Of a DNA stretch of 64,000 nucleotides, positions 21,056 to 33,874 are shown one piece after another. The notes beneath the pieces are model-generated. The model searched no databases, had not been told where the DNA came from, and was given only the letters and a program-made list of their open reading frames with translations. Made by a program: the position numbers and the translations under genes. The stretch's first letter is position 1. Each line of letters starts with the position of its first letter. The DNA comes from Patiria miniata. Its lineage: Eukaryota; Echinodermata; Asteroidea; Valvatida; Asterinidae. The stretch covers positions 14,467,547 to 14,531,546 of the forward strand of contig NW_024037058.1 in assembly GCF_015706575.1 (NCBI RefSeq). Reading direction: 5' to 3'.

Positions 21056-23340
21056 AATACATTGATCATGTTGTCGGTTTTGAACAACGCTCTCGTTGGG
21101 AAGATGGTGTCCTACAAACCACCTCCCCCCCCCCCCCCCCCTCCTCCCGGCACATTTTGATTTTACTGAGGCCTGGTGTGCGGCGGAAAAAAAACCTGTC
21201 TATATACCATTCAGCACGAATGAAATTGCCCCCAAACGCTGTAACATCCGCCCTCCCCCTCCCACACACCCTCCCACTAGCATAACAACCCTGGCTACGC
21301 CGCTGTCTTTGGGGCCAACAAAAAGCCGTAAAGAAACCCGTGAAACTCCTTGTTGACGTTACCCAGTCTTCTCCATTAGCTCCCTGTAGCTATATTATTA
21401 TTTCGTGATGACACCTTTCATTTCGGAAATTGTGGCCGTGAATCGAACGTTCAATATCAAAATCTCATTGATTCAGTTATCCTGCTGCGATGTACCAAAG
21501 GTTCTTTTCACAAACAGCTTCTTTTTTTACTAACAGCTCACATTTTTTTTCGAACGAGGTCATAATTGTGATTGGATTCTGCCGTCAAGTGTGATTAGTA
21601 TTGATCGAACAGAAAGTCTCATTTTCTCTCATTACACCCCTCACTTCGTATTGACGTACGGCCTGTCCCTGATATCTTTCTAAAATGTGAAATGTGGCCT
21701 AGCTGCCATTCACTTCATTTTACGAAAGACCTCAAAATATTGTATTTTAAGTACAGTGATAGACAACCATTGTAACACCCAAGTCCACTGCAGTGTTACT
21801 TCGTGAAAATATCTACATGACAAAATTTGGTTTCACGAAGTAACACCCAAGTGTGCGCGAATATCGGACACTTGCGCGAACGATTTACAACGCTGTTACG
21901 GAAATACAAATTGGATAGAAACGTTTTAAAACGTTAGACAGGAATGTTATTAATCCGCATTTTTGGTGGATTACAGAAAAAAATTTTTAAAAAGCTTTTT
22001 AAACTGGTGAAATAAAGATGGGTGTTACTTCGTGAAAACGAAAATCACTCGGTTCTGTAAAATATGCATGCGTAGCGCGCACTGAAGTTCATTCGGTTGT
22101 TATCTCATGGCGCAGTTGACGAACTGTTAAAACAAAACTAAACAGCCAATTTGTTACAACGTGAAATATAATAATTTGTCCCGTAATATAATTACTGAAG
22201 CGACCGATGATGTAATAATTTTCGACCCATAATGTAAAACGTATGAATTCGCTATAGAATTTCGGAGCATTTCGAGAAAGTTAATGTTTTGTGACCTTGC
22301 TGCGTGATGGGGCTGGTCTTCGATAACCGTTTGTTTATGTCAAGTGTCTTTGTCCTGGAAAGTAATTCTCCGAGACTTTTCCTGCAAACATTACACACGA
22401 ACTTGAACTTGGAGTTACTCCATCATTAAATACACAACATTTTGCACAAATGGTATCAATATACAAAATGTTATGACGTTGTCAAAATAGGAGTTATGTG
22501 GAAATCAAATGAATAAAATATCAACTGCAATTCATTCTGAATCGAGGTCGTCCTCGATTTGGACCCTGTCCTCGATTCAAAGATGATGTTGCACGTGTGT
22601 GCCCTCGATTCACACCATAAACAAACGCACCCACACACATGCACACACACAGTCGTGTTTTGCTATATATGCTTCCGAGGATTGGCTTTGTGTTTTCCTT
22701 TGTTCCCTTATCTAAACCTTTCCCATAGACTAAGCGCACAAACCGGCATTTGAGGACAATAGGCACCGTCGTCCGAGGATGAAAGGCCCCTTTGTGCTCC
22801 TGTTGTTGTCTCTCCTCGAGCGTAATACAATACAAGAGCATGTATATTTGCCTGCAATCGGGGACCCCCCATTGTCCCTCTTTTGTTTGTACACTAACTT
22901 TTTAGGAAGACCTCCAATATGTTTTGTACACGAATCTAACTTGGGGACCTCTCGGAAACTGGGAACCCTATTGTCCTCTAAGCCTCCTATTGAATGCAGA
23001 AACAAACTCACATGCACCCAGTGTTCTCTTAAGCCGACCCCACGGCCGCCACACCGAAATCATATCGCCTAATTGTCTCTTAACTCACACCACAATACAG
23101 GGCGGTTTTTTGTTTCAAGTGATGACGTCTTAATGCATGTTGTTAGTTATGCATACCCTTATCAACATGTGTTTTATTATTTATTATTTAAAAAAAATGC
23201 CTTTTTGTTATACCCACTGATCACTGTACTTTCGGGAGGGGGGGGGGGGTTGGGGGGGTTGGTGGGGGTGTCTTGAAATACGTTTTTATGCGATTCTACA
23301 TTTGGTTATGAAATAGTTTAAACTAGAAAGCACTCAGGGA
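21056..23340. other. Non-coding DNA with simple-sequence tracts
   Basis: A C-run lies at about 21124-21142 and a G-run near 23236-23260. A GTTACTTCGTGAAA/TTTCACGAAGTAAC inverted pair lies near 21796 and 21830, and the phrase recurs near 22024. The run CTCGATT occurs four times at 22540-22612. No exon is supported. Confidence 0.45.
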
Positions 23341-23622
23341 TCACAAACCTCCGCCGCCATATTGAGCCAATGTGGGACCCTTCGGCGGGGCGTGAGAAAT
23401 ACCCGAATGGGAAACGACCAAGACGCGATGACCGCGAGTGTTGAAGGGCGCCATCATTATCTATGGACATGCTTGTCATTACACTGTACACCCAAAAGAA
23501 ATACTCGCTATGATAAAGCATACTTAAAACAAAACCTACATCCAGACCCAGATCCGGATCACTCCCAAAATCTAATCGATTTTTACTTGTTCCAAGGACC
23601 ACCCCTACATAATGTACATATA

Positions 23623-24276
23623 CAGCGTGTCCCAAAAAAATGTCCCTCTGATAGACTGCTAAATTAATTCCAAAATCAAGTATTATTCTCAATTTAGTGT
23701 TCAGATTAAGAAAGCCCATTTAATTTTGTAACTTCTGTGAAAATTTCATTGGTCTCGCTTCATTGGTTTTGAATACACAGTCTATTATGTAACAGCAGTG
23801 CTTTTCAGCCCATTCCAAGTTTGCAGGTGGAAGGATGTGCAGGAAGACAATAAAGGTTTACAAGCTGGACATTGAAGAACAAACCATAAGTGGAACACAC
23901 CCTGTGAAAGCAAACACGACCAGTGGAACTGAACTTTGATTAGATTTCATTTAAAAAAAGTAAATGAACTTGACTTTAGTTACTTAATAACAAAAACAAG
24001 AACACAGTTGTTGAAATAATAGTGAAGCATGGAATAAGGTATGGTATGTCTGTAGTGCGCATTTCTTTTTATCAAACTTGGAATGGGCCCGAAAGCACTG
24101 CTGTTACATAAAAGCCTGTGTATTTAAAAACCAATGAAGCGAGACCTTTGAAATTTTCACAGGAACTACACAATTAAGTGGGCTTTCTAAATATGTAAAC
24201 TTAAATTGAGTATAAAACTTGATTTTGGTAATTATTCTGTGGTCTATGAGAGGGACATTTTTTGGGGGACACGCTG
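23623..24276. mobile_element. Mariner-like foldback element with TA target site
   Basis: The ends are CAGCGTGTCCC on the left and GGGACACGCTG on the right, each flanked by TA (23621-23622 and 24277-24278). The ends resemble mariner/Tc1 termini. The inverted ends are long: segments such as CCAATGAAGCGAGACC near 24134 are mirrored as GGTCTCGCTTCATTGG near 23751. No transposase is present, only an internal unmatched region of about 200 bases. Confidence 0.8.
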
Positions 24277-25043
24277 TATATATTTCATTGTCTCCATATT
24301 TTTGCAATAATATCGAATCTGTTGTAATGAAACCATTTGTATACAGAGACAACCAGAAATCTTGCTTCCACACCCGCATTCTATCCTATTCAAAAGTTTC
24401 AGTAGTGGTAACCGCTCGTTTTTACGGAGAGTGGACAATTGTAGCTATTCATTTCATTCGCACTCGCCCCGGTTACACAATGAAAACATAGTGTCGGCAG
24501 GAGTAATAACATTGGCAACTAAACCGCCAAACTTGCAGTCCGCTCCATGGCAATCTTACCGTTCGGTGTTGAGATGTGTCACTTCAGGCTCAAACGTTCT
24601 ATATTTGTCAAAATAATGACATTTTTTTTTCAAATTCGTCAGGTAATGATGATCTTGCATACTGGACATCATGGGGCTAAGATTATTGTCCATTCTTTTA
24701 ATCACCAGTTATTTGATAGAAAATCCCCGGGTGGTTCAGTTGAAGCGACGAGCGGGGTATCGAAGCAGGCGAATATATCAACTAATAACTGCGGGCGACA
24801 GGTTCCCAATCGTTTCTGCTGACCAAGGACCTATTCTCACGAACAGGACTTTCAAGACTGAAGATGCAGACGAGTCACGTTCAAAGGAAATATAAAAACT
24901 AGAGCTTCTTAAAATACGCTACGGAGAACTGACGTACAGCCACAACGCTTTTGTTTCATACAGTGACAGCACTGTTTGTTCCTATAAGTAGTTAGGTAAT
25001 ACGTAGTACACTGCTTACATCAGGTAATACACTGATGTTGCTG

Positions 25044-25475
25044 ACAATGGCTCGACCAAGTTCCAAGAGTGCTGTGGTGCAGACCATGGCTCGACCAGGT
25101 TCCAAGAGTGCTGTGGTGCAGACCATGGCTCGTGCAGGTTCCAAGAGTGCTGTGGTGCAGACCATGGCTCGACCAAGTTCCAAGAGTGCTGTGGTGCAGA
25201 CCATGGCTCGTGCAGGTTCCAAGAGTGCTGTGGTGCAGACCATGGCTCGATCAGGTTCCAAGTGTGTTGTGGTGCAGACCATGGCTCGACCAGGTTTCAA
25301 GAGCGCTGTGGTGCAGACCATGGCTCGATCATGTTCCAAGAGTGATGTGGTGCAAATCATGGCTCGACCAAGTTGCAAGAGTGCTGTGGTGCAGACCATG
25401 GCTCGACCAGGTTCCAAGAGTGCTGTGGTGCAGACCATGGCTCAACCAGGTTCCAAAAGTGCAGTGTTGCAATTT
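25044..25475. repeat. 39-bp minisatellite, 11 copies, open in several frames
   Basis: The unit reads ATGGCTCGACCAGGTTCCAA then GAGTGCTGTGGTGCAGACC, repeated eleven times with point differences and no indels. One plus frame reads MARPGSKSAVVQT per unit, a second plus frame reads WCRPWLDQVPRVL, and a minus frame reads MVCTTALLEPGRA. I cannot show that any is translated: no splice context or signal sequence joins the array to an adjacent gene. Confidence 0.9.
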
Positions 25476-26099
25476 TTGTTCTTAATAGGCTTATCTGCTG
25501 CGTTTTACCACCTTGGCTGCTTCGTTCAACCTGGTAAGACTTTATCGTTTCTCAAAACGCCGCTGTCCCCATGCTGACGAATTTTACATGCCCACGAATT
25601 TCTAGTAATGCAAAACGTTATCCTACTAATAATTTCCTGCAGGGAGCACAATTGGGGACTAGACAATTTAGTGAAAATTCGAGTGAAAACAGAAGTGAAA
25701 ACTCGATTTAGCAATTTCAGTGAACGAATTTTACTCTAGTTCGTCTTGTTCTCATTTGAATGGAGTAAGTATTTACTTGAGTAAGGTGAATACTCTCTTT
25801 GGAAATAAGTAGTTTTGCACTTTTGCCAGAGACGACAAACGCAAACAATAATACGGGCGGCTCTTTTTGTGCATTACAGGTGCAAAAGCAAACCAAAATA
25901 TGAGACCTATTTGTTTGTTAGGGCTGCAGACGCTCAAATTTGAAAACAGATGTTTACTGGTGCCAGAGAGAGCACGCCTTGTGTCCTCTGTGTATCTGAC
26001 TTTAATGACTCACTAACTTAATTAGTCCCTCGCCGACTATCATTCTTGACTTACACTGGTCTACACCTGGGACAAAGTTGTAATGAGTTACTGATTATT

Positions 26100-26810
26100 T
26101 TTTGTGACTGGAGTCGGGTCGAGTCCTTTTAAAGAAGAGACTCGAGTCGATTGAGTCATTAGGTCAAGAAGGTCGAGTCGAGTCACAGTGTGTGGTCGAG
26201 TCGATTTGAGTCAAGTCGAGTCACATATTGAGCTCGAGACGATTCGAGTCACAAGACAAGCGAAAGTCATTTGTATCACTATCAGTCAGGCTATCTGGTT
26301 TAACTTCGGGTCAAGAATTGTTTCGCCGATCGCTGACAGCATCAAAACCAAACTGCGTTATACAAAACTGTTTCTGGTTATATTATTTAAAAGTGGGCAT
26401 GTATATATTATGTTTTTAAAAGGAGGGCTTAATTTTGCCTGCGTTTGAATCCAAGAGATTAATAAGAAGTCGCCCAAAGCCACTGATGAAACCGCGAATT
26501 GGAAAATGTGTTTTAAGTCCGGTTCCTGGATAGTATTTTATGCGTTCCAGAACTACAAGGTGGGAGTCTTTGACATGTATGTTGGTACACGACAAGCAGC
26601 CGCTGTAGCGTACTGTATTCGAAAGTGACTTGAACATAGGCCTACGTTTTGAACCGTAAGTCATTGCAAATATTTGTTTTGGAAAGTTTCGTTTATGTTT
26701 TGGGGACTCGAGTCTTATTAGCCTTTGCTTGAGTCGAGTCTTCTGATTAAGGACTCGAGTCGAGTCGAGTCATTTGCTCGCAGTGACTCGAGACGAGTCG
26801 GGTCATGTAC
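26100..26810. repeat. GAGTC-rich inverted ends (foldback element)
   Basis: Clusters of GACTCGAGTC-type words occur at 26103-26262 and again at 26705-26803, with a unique 440-base centre. The clusters are self-complementary, consistent with the two ends of a foldback element. The right cluster ends about 180 bases before the SMB exon at 26988. Confidence 0.5.
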
Positions 26811-26987
26811 CCATAGCGGAAAAGCATCCCCCCCAAAAAAAAAAATTAGGTGCGAATTCATATTGCTGTCAATTGAATGCACATTTAAAAACATGGGCGT
26901 CGGCAGGGGTGTGTGGGGTGCATTCAGGTCACAGTGCAAATTTATTCCAATTCCATTAAACCTTCATCACCTTATATTATTCTCCAG

Positions 26988-29263
26988 TGGCCTCGACGGC
27001 TATCGAAGATTTCTGTGCACGTGAAAAGACTCACTGCGCACCGGACTGTGGCGATGATTATTTCCTCAACGGTGTACCTGTGAAAAGGTTTAACTGTCAA
27101 TGTGACACCAACTGTGTCGTGTATGGTGACTGTTGCATTGACTACTTGGACCACTGCGCCAACGGCACTGATCCCTGGGCAAGCCGCTATGATTTCTCGC
27201 CTCATATGGCCTGTGTTCCCCCTTACGATCCAGACAATAAGGTCAGCTATCTGGCAGTTGGACAGTGTCCATTAGATTGGCCCATGGACGACATAAGACA
27301 AAACTGCGAAAATGAGACATTGGCCCGATTTCAGAGATTCCTGACGCTTTTGGTTAATGGACCAGATGATATTGTCTTCAAGAACGTCTATTGCGCTATC
27401 TGTCACCACGTCACTGATCCGGTAGCCTGGAACATCAGACTGTGGGACTGCGAGCCTGCGGAGGGAGAGACCATCTCCGTCTACCACGGTGGCAAGCCCA
27501 AGTTGGATACCTGCACAGGCATTGAGGCAGTTCCCCCTACATCCATGCTTACTCATCCACACCACTGCTTTAACAATTTCGTCGACAGTTGCCCGGAAAC
27601 CACCAATGCCACAGAAACCCAAATTGCACTTTGTGGCAACCATACGTCCCTTCTGTTCCTTGCCAGGTCTCTTAAGGATGATATCATGGCCTACAAAAAT
27701 GTCTACTGCGCATACTGCGAATCTTTACAGCGAATAGGACTCAATCGTTTAAATTGTGACTACCTGGAACGAGGATTGAATTTTCCTACCGTTTCATTTA
27801 AGCTCCTATTTGATTTCACTACGCAATCGGTTTATAACGAGGATAGTCGCTATTCGGGTAATTTACCCGCGGTCTTGGAGAAAATTGGTGAATGCAGTCT
27901 TTGGCAACAATACGATCCCTTCATTGGCGTGTGCAGAAACCTGACCTGCCCTGTTGGTAGAGTGTTGCAGATGGGTCAGTGTGTGGAATCAAAGGACCAG
28001 GTCACCACCCAAAAAACATCAACTGACTGTTGGCAACAACTTGTCACCTTACCAGGCATTGAGAATGCTTCGAGCCACAACCTACTGGGTAATTTGTCTG
28101 ACCAGGCCACCATCTATGTTGATTTATCCGTAGTAGCACACATCCAAGACACCTTGGACCAGTTCTTCGCCACGCAATCGGTGTTGGCATGTAGTCCAAC
28201 AGCATCACTGCTTCTGGTGGCATTGAGTGCTGGCATCAATGCGTCCAAAGGATTAGTCTGTGAGGGGCTCAACCAGCAAAATGTGGAAGTAAGCGAGATT
28301 GAGTACGCTGATGGTGCTTTCTATGTCAACATCAGCGGCTTTATATATGAGGACAGTGGGTTCGTTCATATTACGAAGTATGAGTTAACAAATGAAACTC
28401 GGTCGAGGAACGTGTACTTGACTTTATGCGACCCATTCATTGAGAGTGGCTGCTCTGTTCTCACATTTGACCAAAGTGATTTTCTAATCTCGGGTGCTGG
28501 CACAGACTTCATCTTTGTTCACAAGGCCTCTGGGAGCTCCTTCAATGCAAGTGATGTGTGGCAGTTACCGGACGGTACCGTTCGTATATGTAACTTTCTG
28601 TCAGGGGCTGAAACGGTTACTTACCCAGCGTGGCTCACAACCCTCTCGGAGTTCAGTTTTGCAGGCAGCGTGTGCTCGATTGCTGTGTTGGTCATCACGC
28701 TTATAACCTACTTGAGATTCCCAGTTTTGCGAAATATACCCGGTAAAATCCTGATGAATCTCATTGTTGCCTTTATCCTTTCCCAGGTAGTATTAGTGGC
28801 TGGTTCAACATCAGTTTCCTGGTTGTGCACGGCACGGGCAGTGGTGTTGCATTTTTCCTGGCTTGCTGCATTTATGTGGATGAGTGTTTTTGCAAGTAAT
28901 TTAGCGTACAGCATGCGATCGATGAGGCCTCCTTTCCTCCAAGAAGGCAGTGATGGAAACAAAGTCATAAAGCTCTGCGTCGTGGCTTGGGGCTTGCCCG
29001 CCATCTTTGTGGCTGTCTGTTTCCTGGTGTCGAAGTTGAGCAGTGAGTACTCGTCTTTTGGTCTTGAGTATGGTGGCAGTCAGTGCTGGATTGTTGACTC
29101 TACACATGCTTTGTTGGTGTTTGGCATCCCATTGTCTGTTCTTCTTCTTGTCAACTGTTTGTTTCTTGTCATCATGATCTACACAGTGACTGCAAACCAC
29201 CGAAGGCTAGCTGCTTCAAGAATGGCAACTGATGGCAAGACCTACGTTCAACTCTGCATTAAG
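26988..29263 (+). CDS. Main exon of second SMB 7TM receptor: somatomedin-B domain, ectodomain, TM1-TM5
   Basis: A 2276-base exon: acceptor ATTATTCTCCAG before 26988 (phase 1), donor CATTAAG then GTAAGA after 29263 (phase 0). An eight-cysteine somatomedin-B domain lies at about residues 17-57 (YGDCCIDYLDHC), followed by a roughly 490-residue ectodomain with FKNVYCAICHH and YKNVYCAYCES repeats. The membrane-proximal WQLPDGTVRIC segment is equivalent to that in the minus-strand receptor. TM1-TM5 include FPVLRNIPGK in loop 1 and QCWIVD in loop 2. The family is Methuselah/adhesion-type class B, likely a cell-surface receptor of unknown ligand. Many N-x-S/T sites suit an extracellular domain. The reading frame begins at the acceptor with no start codon, so a signal-peptide exon upstream is missing from this annotation. 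Confidence 0.88.
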
Positions 29264-29671
29264 GTAAGACATTTCAACAAGGTCACCGACTAATTATGAA
29301 ATTAAATCGGGAACGAATATGTTGCTTTGAACCAAATCACACCCCCCTCCCCCAAAAAGTAAGATCGCACGCGAGGTGACACATTCTTTTTCATAACAGA
29401 TTCGCTTGTGAAAAAAAATGAATTATTAAACGAGTTGTTAAGGTCGCTCATTTGCCAACATTTTCATTGGAAGAGGCACTTCCCTGTGAAATTAGTTGAA
29501 TCGAGTTGAAAGTATTAACATTTCCCCTTTGAAAAAACGATATTTTTGTGGCGACAGTGCACACCGGCTAACATCCGGAAACGGCAACATTAAATCGGTC
29601 AATTGTGTTTGTTGCCACATAGCGACTGTACAGGTCCAAATATTATCGATCTTCTGAACCTCTTCATACAG

Positions 29672-30037
29672 CTGATAGTGGTTACTGGAGCGACTTGGTC
29701 TCTCTTCCTTGCTGCCAACTTGATCGACGTCGTCATCGTCTGGTACCTAGCCGTCTTTGTCAACTCCCTTCAAGGCGCCCTCGTCGGTTTGACGTTCCTC
29801 CTGAAGGACAACGTGAGGGTGCTGTGGTGGCAGCAGTGGATGAAGATTACCTGTTCTTGCCGTTGCCGTTTCATCCGACACACGACGGATGTCCAACAGC
29901 AGTCCGCCACAAACAGTTGTGCTTTGGCAGCTGTATCAGGGCGAAGCACTAATTCTGGATCTGCAGGAGGCATTGGGGATGGGGATTTGCCTTGTGTTGG
30001 GCACGTGGACCTTTCCAGGATCGACACTAAACTCTGA
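29672..30037 (+). CDS. Terminal exon of second SMB 7TM receptor: TM6, TM7, tail
   Basis: Acceptor CTTCATACAG before 29672, entered in phase 0 from the donor at 29263, giving LCIK-LIVVTGATWSLF across the junction. TM6 shows VVTGATW, and TM7 shows VNSLQGALVGLTF. The cytoplasmic tail is basic then serine-rich, and it stops with TGA at 30035-30037. The intron is 408 bases, versus 1.5 kb in the minus-strand paralogue at the same position. The open frame upstream of 29672 is intron. Confidence 0.88.
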   Translation: MIVVTGATWSLFLAANLIDVVIVWYLAVFVNSLQGALVGLTFLLKDNVRVLWWQQWMKITCSCRCRFIRHTTDVQQQSATNSCALAAVSGRSTNSGSAGGIGDGDLPCVGHVDLSRIDTKL

Positions 30038-30053
30038 AGTCATGGAATTACTT

Positions 30054-30059
30054 AATAAA
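30054..30059 (+). other. Polyadenylation signal AATAAA
   Basis: A perfect AATAAA lies 17 bases after the stop codon of the SMB receptor. If used, the 3' UTR would be only a few dozen bases. Confidence 0.6.
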
Positions 30060-30282
30060 ACAACTCGAATTTGAAAAAGAAAACACGTGCGTGTTCATGA
30101 CATTGCTGTATTTGCACTTAATCCCGAAACCGCATGTTCTCATCTTAAAGCCAGTTGTGTATCGTATTCAAAAAATCGATATGAAATATCAGTCGAACAG
30201 AGATTTGAAACTGGGCTATTGTTTATGTAAAATGCTGGATTTATCCTCGGTACAAAGATGTCAGATAATCTATGCCTTCTCG

Positions 30283-30680
30283 GGCTTTTGCATTTTAAAA
30301 CATCTACGTTTTCCCGGCTATTCTACTATTCAAAATTCAATAATAGTCAAATGTCTCTTAACGTTTTAAAACAGAAATAGTGGAACGGCATGCATTCGTG
30401 TATTGTGAACTAGGTATAATGTGTATGTTGTCTCGATACGATTAGGTTTATAGCAATGCATCTGTTTTAATTATAATGTATGCCTAATTGAGCTTTTGCA
30501 ATTTAAAGCATCTACGCTTTCCCGGCTATTTTACGATTCGAAATTCACTAATAATCAAATTGTCTCTTAACGTTTTAAAATAGAAATAGTTGAACGGCAT
30601 GTTTTTGTGTGTTGTAAACTTGGTATAATGTGTATGTTGACTGGATAGGATTAGGTTTATTACAATGTATTTGTTTTATA
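30283..30680. repeat. Diverged tandem duplication of about 200 bp
   Basis: The unit runs from CTTTTGCATTTTAAAACATC (about 30286) through TAATGTGTATGTTG to GATTAGGTTTAT. It is repeated from CTTTTGCAATTTAAAGCATC (about 30495) in the same order. The copies differ at many points. There is no coding signal. Confidence 0.7.
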
Positions 30681-30863
30681 CAGTCAGTATGTTGTAGTAA
30701 TTGTCCAGAAATTATTACCAGTATATCTTTCTTAGAAAGTTCTTCAGTGGCATTACAGTGTAACCGTGTATTGTGGTTATATCCATTAAGTTCTTTAGAC
30801 CGTTTGGCCTGTGCAAAGAGATTGCGTTTAGATTAAGTGCACTACTAGCTCTTTCTCTACAAT

Positions 30864-31243
30864 CTTTAGGCCAAAAAAAAGGCTCCGGTTCCTGGTATGC
30901 GCGCGCGTCGCCGTAGCCATGCGCGTCGGCAAAATGAAAAAGTTTTTTTTTTAATGAAAGATGATGTCTCAAAATCGCCAAATTCACTGGTTTGACTGGA
31001 ATCCTGCTGCTGCACAATTTTAACGTATTTTTAGATGGGGTTATGATCGAGAATAAGCTTTATGTGGCTTCTCTGGACTCCCATGTATTTGCACTAAGTA
31101 TAGTCGGGCACCATTTGCAGTCATCAGCCGACATTTGAGGCAAAAAAATCAGGTACAAAAAAACAAAAGCCGCGTCGCCGCACTACTTTTTGGGCAAGCT
31201 CCATACCAGAAACGTACTTATTTTTTTTTGGCCTTAGAACTAC
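30864..31243. mobile_element. Foldback element with TTAGGCCAAAAAAAA ends
   Basis: The left end (TTTAGGCCAAAAAAAAGG, then TTCCTGGTAT) is mirrored at the right (CATACCAGAAAC, then TTTTTTTTGGCCTTA). The inner parts (GCGCGTCGCCG and CGCGTCGCCGC) are also related. No open frame is worth calling. Confidence 0.55.
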
Positions 31244-33874
31244 ACATTTGTGAAGACATACCTGTGTTTAATCCTGTGAATAAGTATTTTTGGGTGCTTT
31301 TTGAAAGTTTGATTTGAGCACCAGTGTGGAGAACGAACACTTTGCGTGAGAAGCAGTTTGTCCCGGCTGATCTGCTTTTTTTACTTCGCTGTGACAACGA
31401 TTTTTTGTAAGCTGTCATTGTTGTCATTTTTACTGTGGGGCAGTGAACTGAACCCACTGTCACTGGATGCTGTACAACCATTTTTGTTGGACACTACAAC
31501 TGTCGCCGGTAATATATCATAATGAGTGTCTCAAGGGGCGACTACACTATGGTTACAGCGCTATTGAGAAGGCGCCCTATCAGTCAGTTCTTACGTGGCC
31601 TGTTTGGTGCAGACCAGTTAATAGCACAAAATTACCTAGGCAGGCCAGATGACAGTTTGCATAATGTCATTGTTGTCTCATGTTATAAAGTTTTTATGCC
31701 CCTGCACCTTGAGTGTTTGTAGTTATGAAGGGTCCCAGCTCTGAACCGGTCTCTAAACTCGCATTTCAGAGAGAATTATTTGGGACGAAATTACACCCTA
31801 AAATCGCTTTATTCTGTTTGTAATTGAGTTGAAAATACGATTATCTAACGACTTGTCATCAAGTCAACTCATGCATGAACGTGTGTTTAGACTTTTTACT
31901 TTAGGCAGTGCTATCCTGAGATGTCAAATATTGCCTTTGTCTTATATTTTAATCTTATCAGTTTTGTTGCTGCCGTTGTCAGCTTCCTTCATACATATTT
32001 TTCCTTCCGATTATTCCAATATATTTTTTCTGATTAGTCCAATGTTATATACCTCTTTTTGAATTAATGTATTAATGTTCATTTATGAATGTTAAGTTTT
32101 CCCCTTTTATTTTTGTCTTTCTTTATTTCATAAAAAAAACTTTTAGGTATCCTATACAAAATATACAAGGCATAAATTTAGTCAATAATGTTCGGCTATA
32201 CATGTATGACGCTTGCCCTTTCATTTTCATCTTCCTATATATTTCATTAAAAACCTTTTAGGTATACTAATAAATAAAGACACGAGAAATGCACTATGAA
32301 ACAAGATTGTTGAATGGTCAATAAAGTTATTAGGTTACTTGCAGACGTGACTGGTATCGTTGCTTTGTTTGCTAAAAATTGAATGCTTTTAAAATCTAAC
32401 AGGCTTTTAAACCGCCATCTCCAAAGTGGCATTGACATTTTGGATGGTTGGGTGCACCATGTGACACGAAAACCATTGATACAGGCCTAATGTCACTGTA
32501 CTGTTAATGGCAAACTTATCTTGCACGGTTTTCGTCTTTCGACTTCAAACGTGGCTGACGGAAACCCGATAATGGCAATTTGGCACGTGTAATATTTCCT
32601 TAGAAACGTTGGATTGAGATATGCCCCAGAATAGAAAGTGCTATGTTGTTATTGAACGGCTCCGCAAGGCGAGAATAATGATGATTGCGGACGGTAAGGG
32701 AAAGGTTGCATTTCCCAATAATCATAGGAAAGAGAAGCAAGAATAAGTGGGGTTTTTTTCATAACAACATCTTCAACTGGCAAGGTGAACGTCGAAGTTT
32801 CATGTTGGTGAGTATATCTTGTAAATTGGAGTTTTTTGCAAGTATGGGTCTGTCTGTTGAATAAGCTAAAATGGATCAACATAATACGGTTGGATCGTGT
32901 GCGAGCTGCGAAGTTTTGAAGACGACTGGAAACAGGAAATTAGGCGGGGCTGATTTGTTGTTCATTATGGGTACGAACGTCATGGCTCACTGAAGTTTAT
33001 ATGGTCGCTTTTGTTACTCAATGTCATGAAATTCCTGCATCACAAAAACGAAACAACTGTGTGAGCTAGCTCCATGGTGACACCGAAGGTGTCAAAACGT
33101 CATGCATGTATCTGTGGTTATTACCATTCGTAACTTATTGTTTGAATGACAGTAATTGCATAAACTTTCAGTATGGCGAATTGGACTTGAGTTGCAGAGA
33201 ATGGAAAAACGTATGGCAGCGTATTAAGAAAAACAGTCCTTCTGACTTAATTTTTAATAAGAAAAGCGATTGTATCGTCGGTGATAGCGACATAAAGACA
33301 TTCAGAAGATGGAATTTTCTACAGACCGTTTCAAACCCGAATTTCCCAACAATTCAGTTCCACTTCACAGTCTATACAAAACACAAAGAATTCACGAAAA
33401 GTTCGTCCTTCTGCATAGTTTTCAAACATAAAAGCATGTCTGTATGAGGACTGATTTTGCTTCATTTGGATATTGTGCGAGGATTGATTAACTTGGGCCA
33501 TCCTATAACGTGAAGAATTAAATTATGAGATGTTATGCCAATTAAACTGAAGATGTTCAGGAAATAAAAATTAATTTTCCATGGCTCACTGTACTAGAAA
33601 ACACTTTGCACTCAGTATAAGAGTCTGCGTCGAGCCTTCGGCAACAAAAACTTATTGAAAAAGCGTATTGGTTGTGATTTGGAAAGAGAATTTATCAAAT
33701 ACTCTCGAATGATTGATTAATGTCGGGACATGTAACTCAAACACAGTTGATGGCGCCTAGCGCCTGAATGAGTACTCGAAAAGTTAAACTTGTCATTGTC
33801 TGTTAATGTTTCTGACAGATCAAGTAATCGGGTCAATAAATGATCATCCGGTGATTTATTGGCGACTCCTCAAG
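31244..33874. other. Non-coding, AT-rich DNA upstream of the rhodopsin-type receptor
   Basis: No exon is supported. 32100-32290 contains two similar phrases (CTTTTAGGTATCCTA and CTTTTAGGTATACTA), hinting at a small diverged duplication. The longest frame (33106-33447) has no domain-like content. Confidence 0.5.

Noticed and set aside
23100..23300. CRISPR-like or bacterial features
   Set aside because: The window is eukaryotic (spliced genes, SINEs, LINEs); no regularly spaced repeats with unique spacers were seen.
24671..24895. MGLRLLSILLITSYL frame as the missing signal-peptide exon of the SMB receptor at 26988
   Set aside because: I found no in-frame phase-1 donor (codon G followed by GT) within it, and the frame stops at 24893-24895. 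Compatible phase is required at 26988.
33106..33447. A 113-codon frame ahead of the rhodopsin-type receptor
   Set aside because: No domain, no signal or membrane segment, no splice context; consistent with chance in AT-rich DNA.
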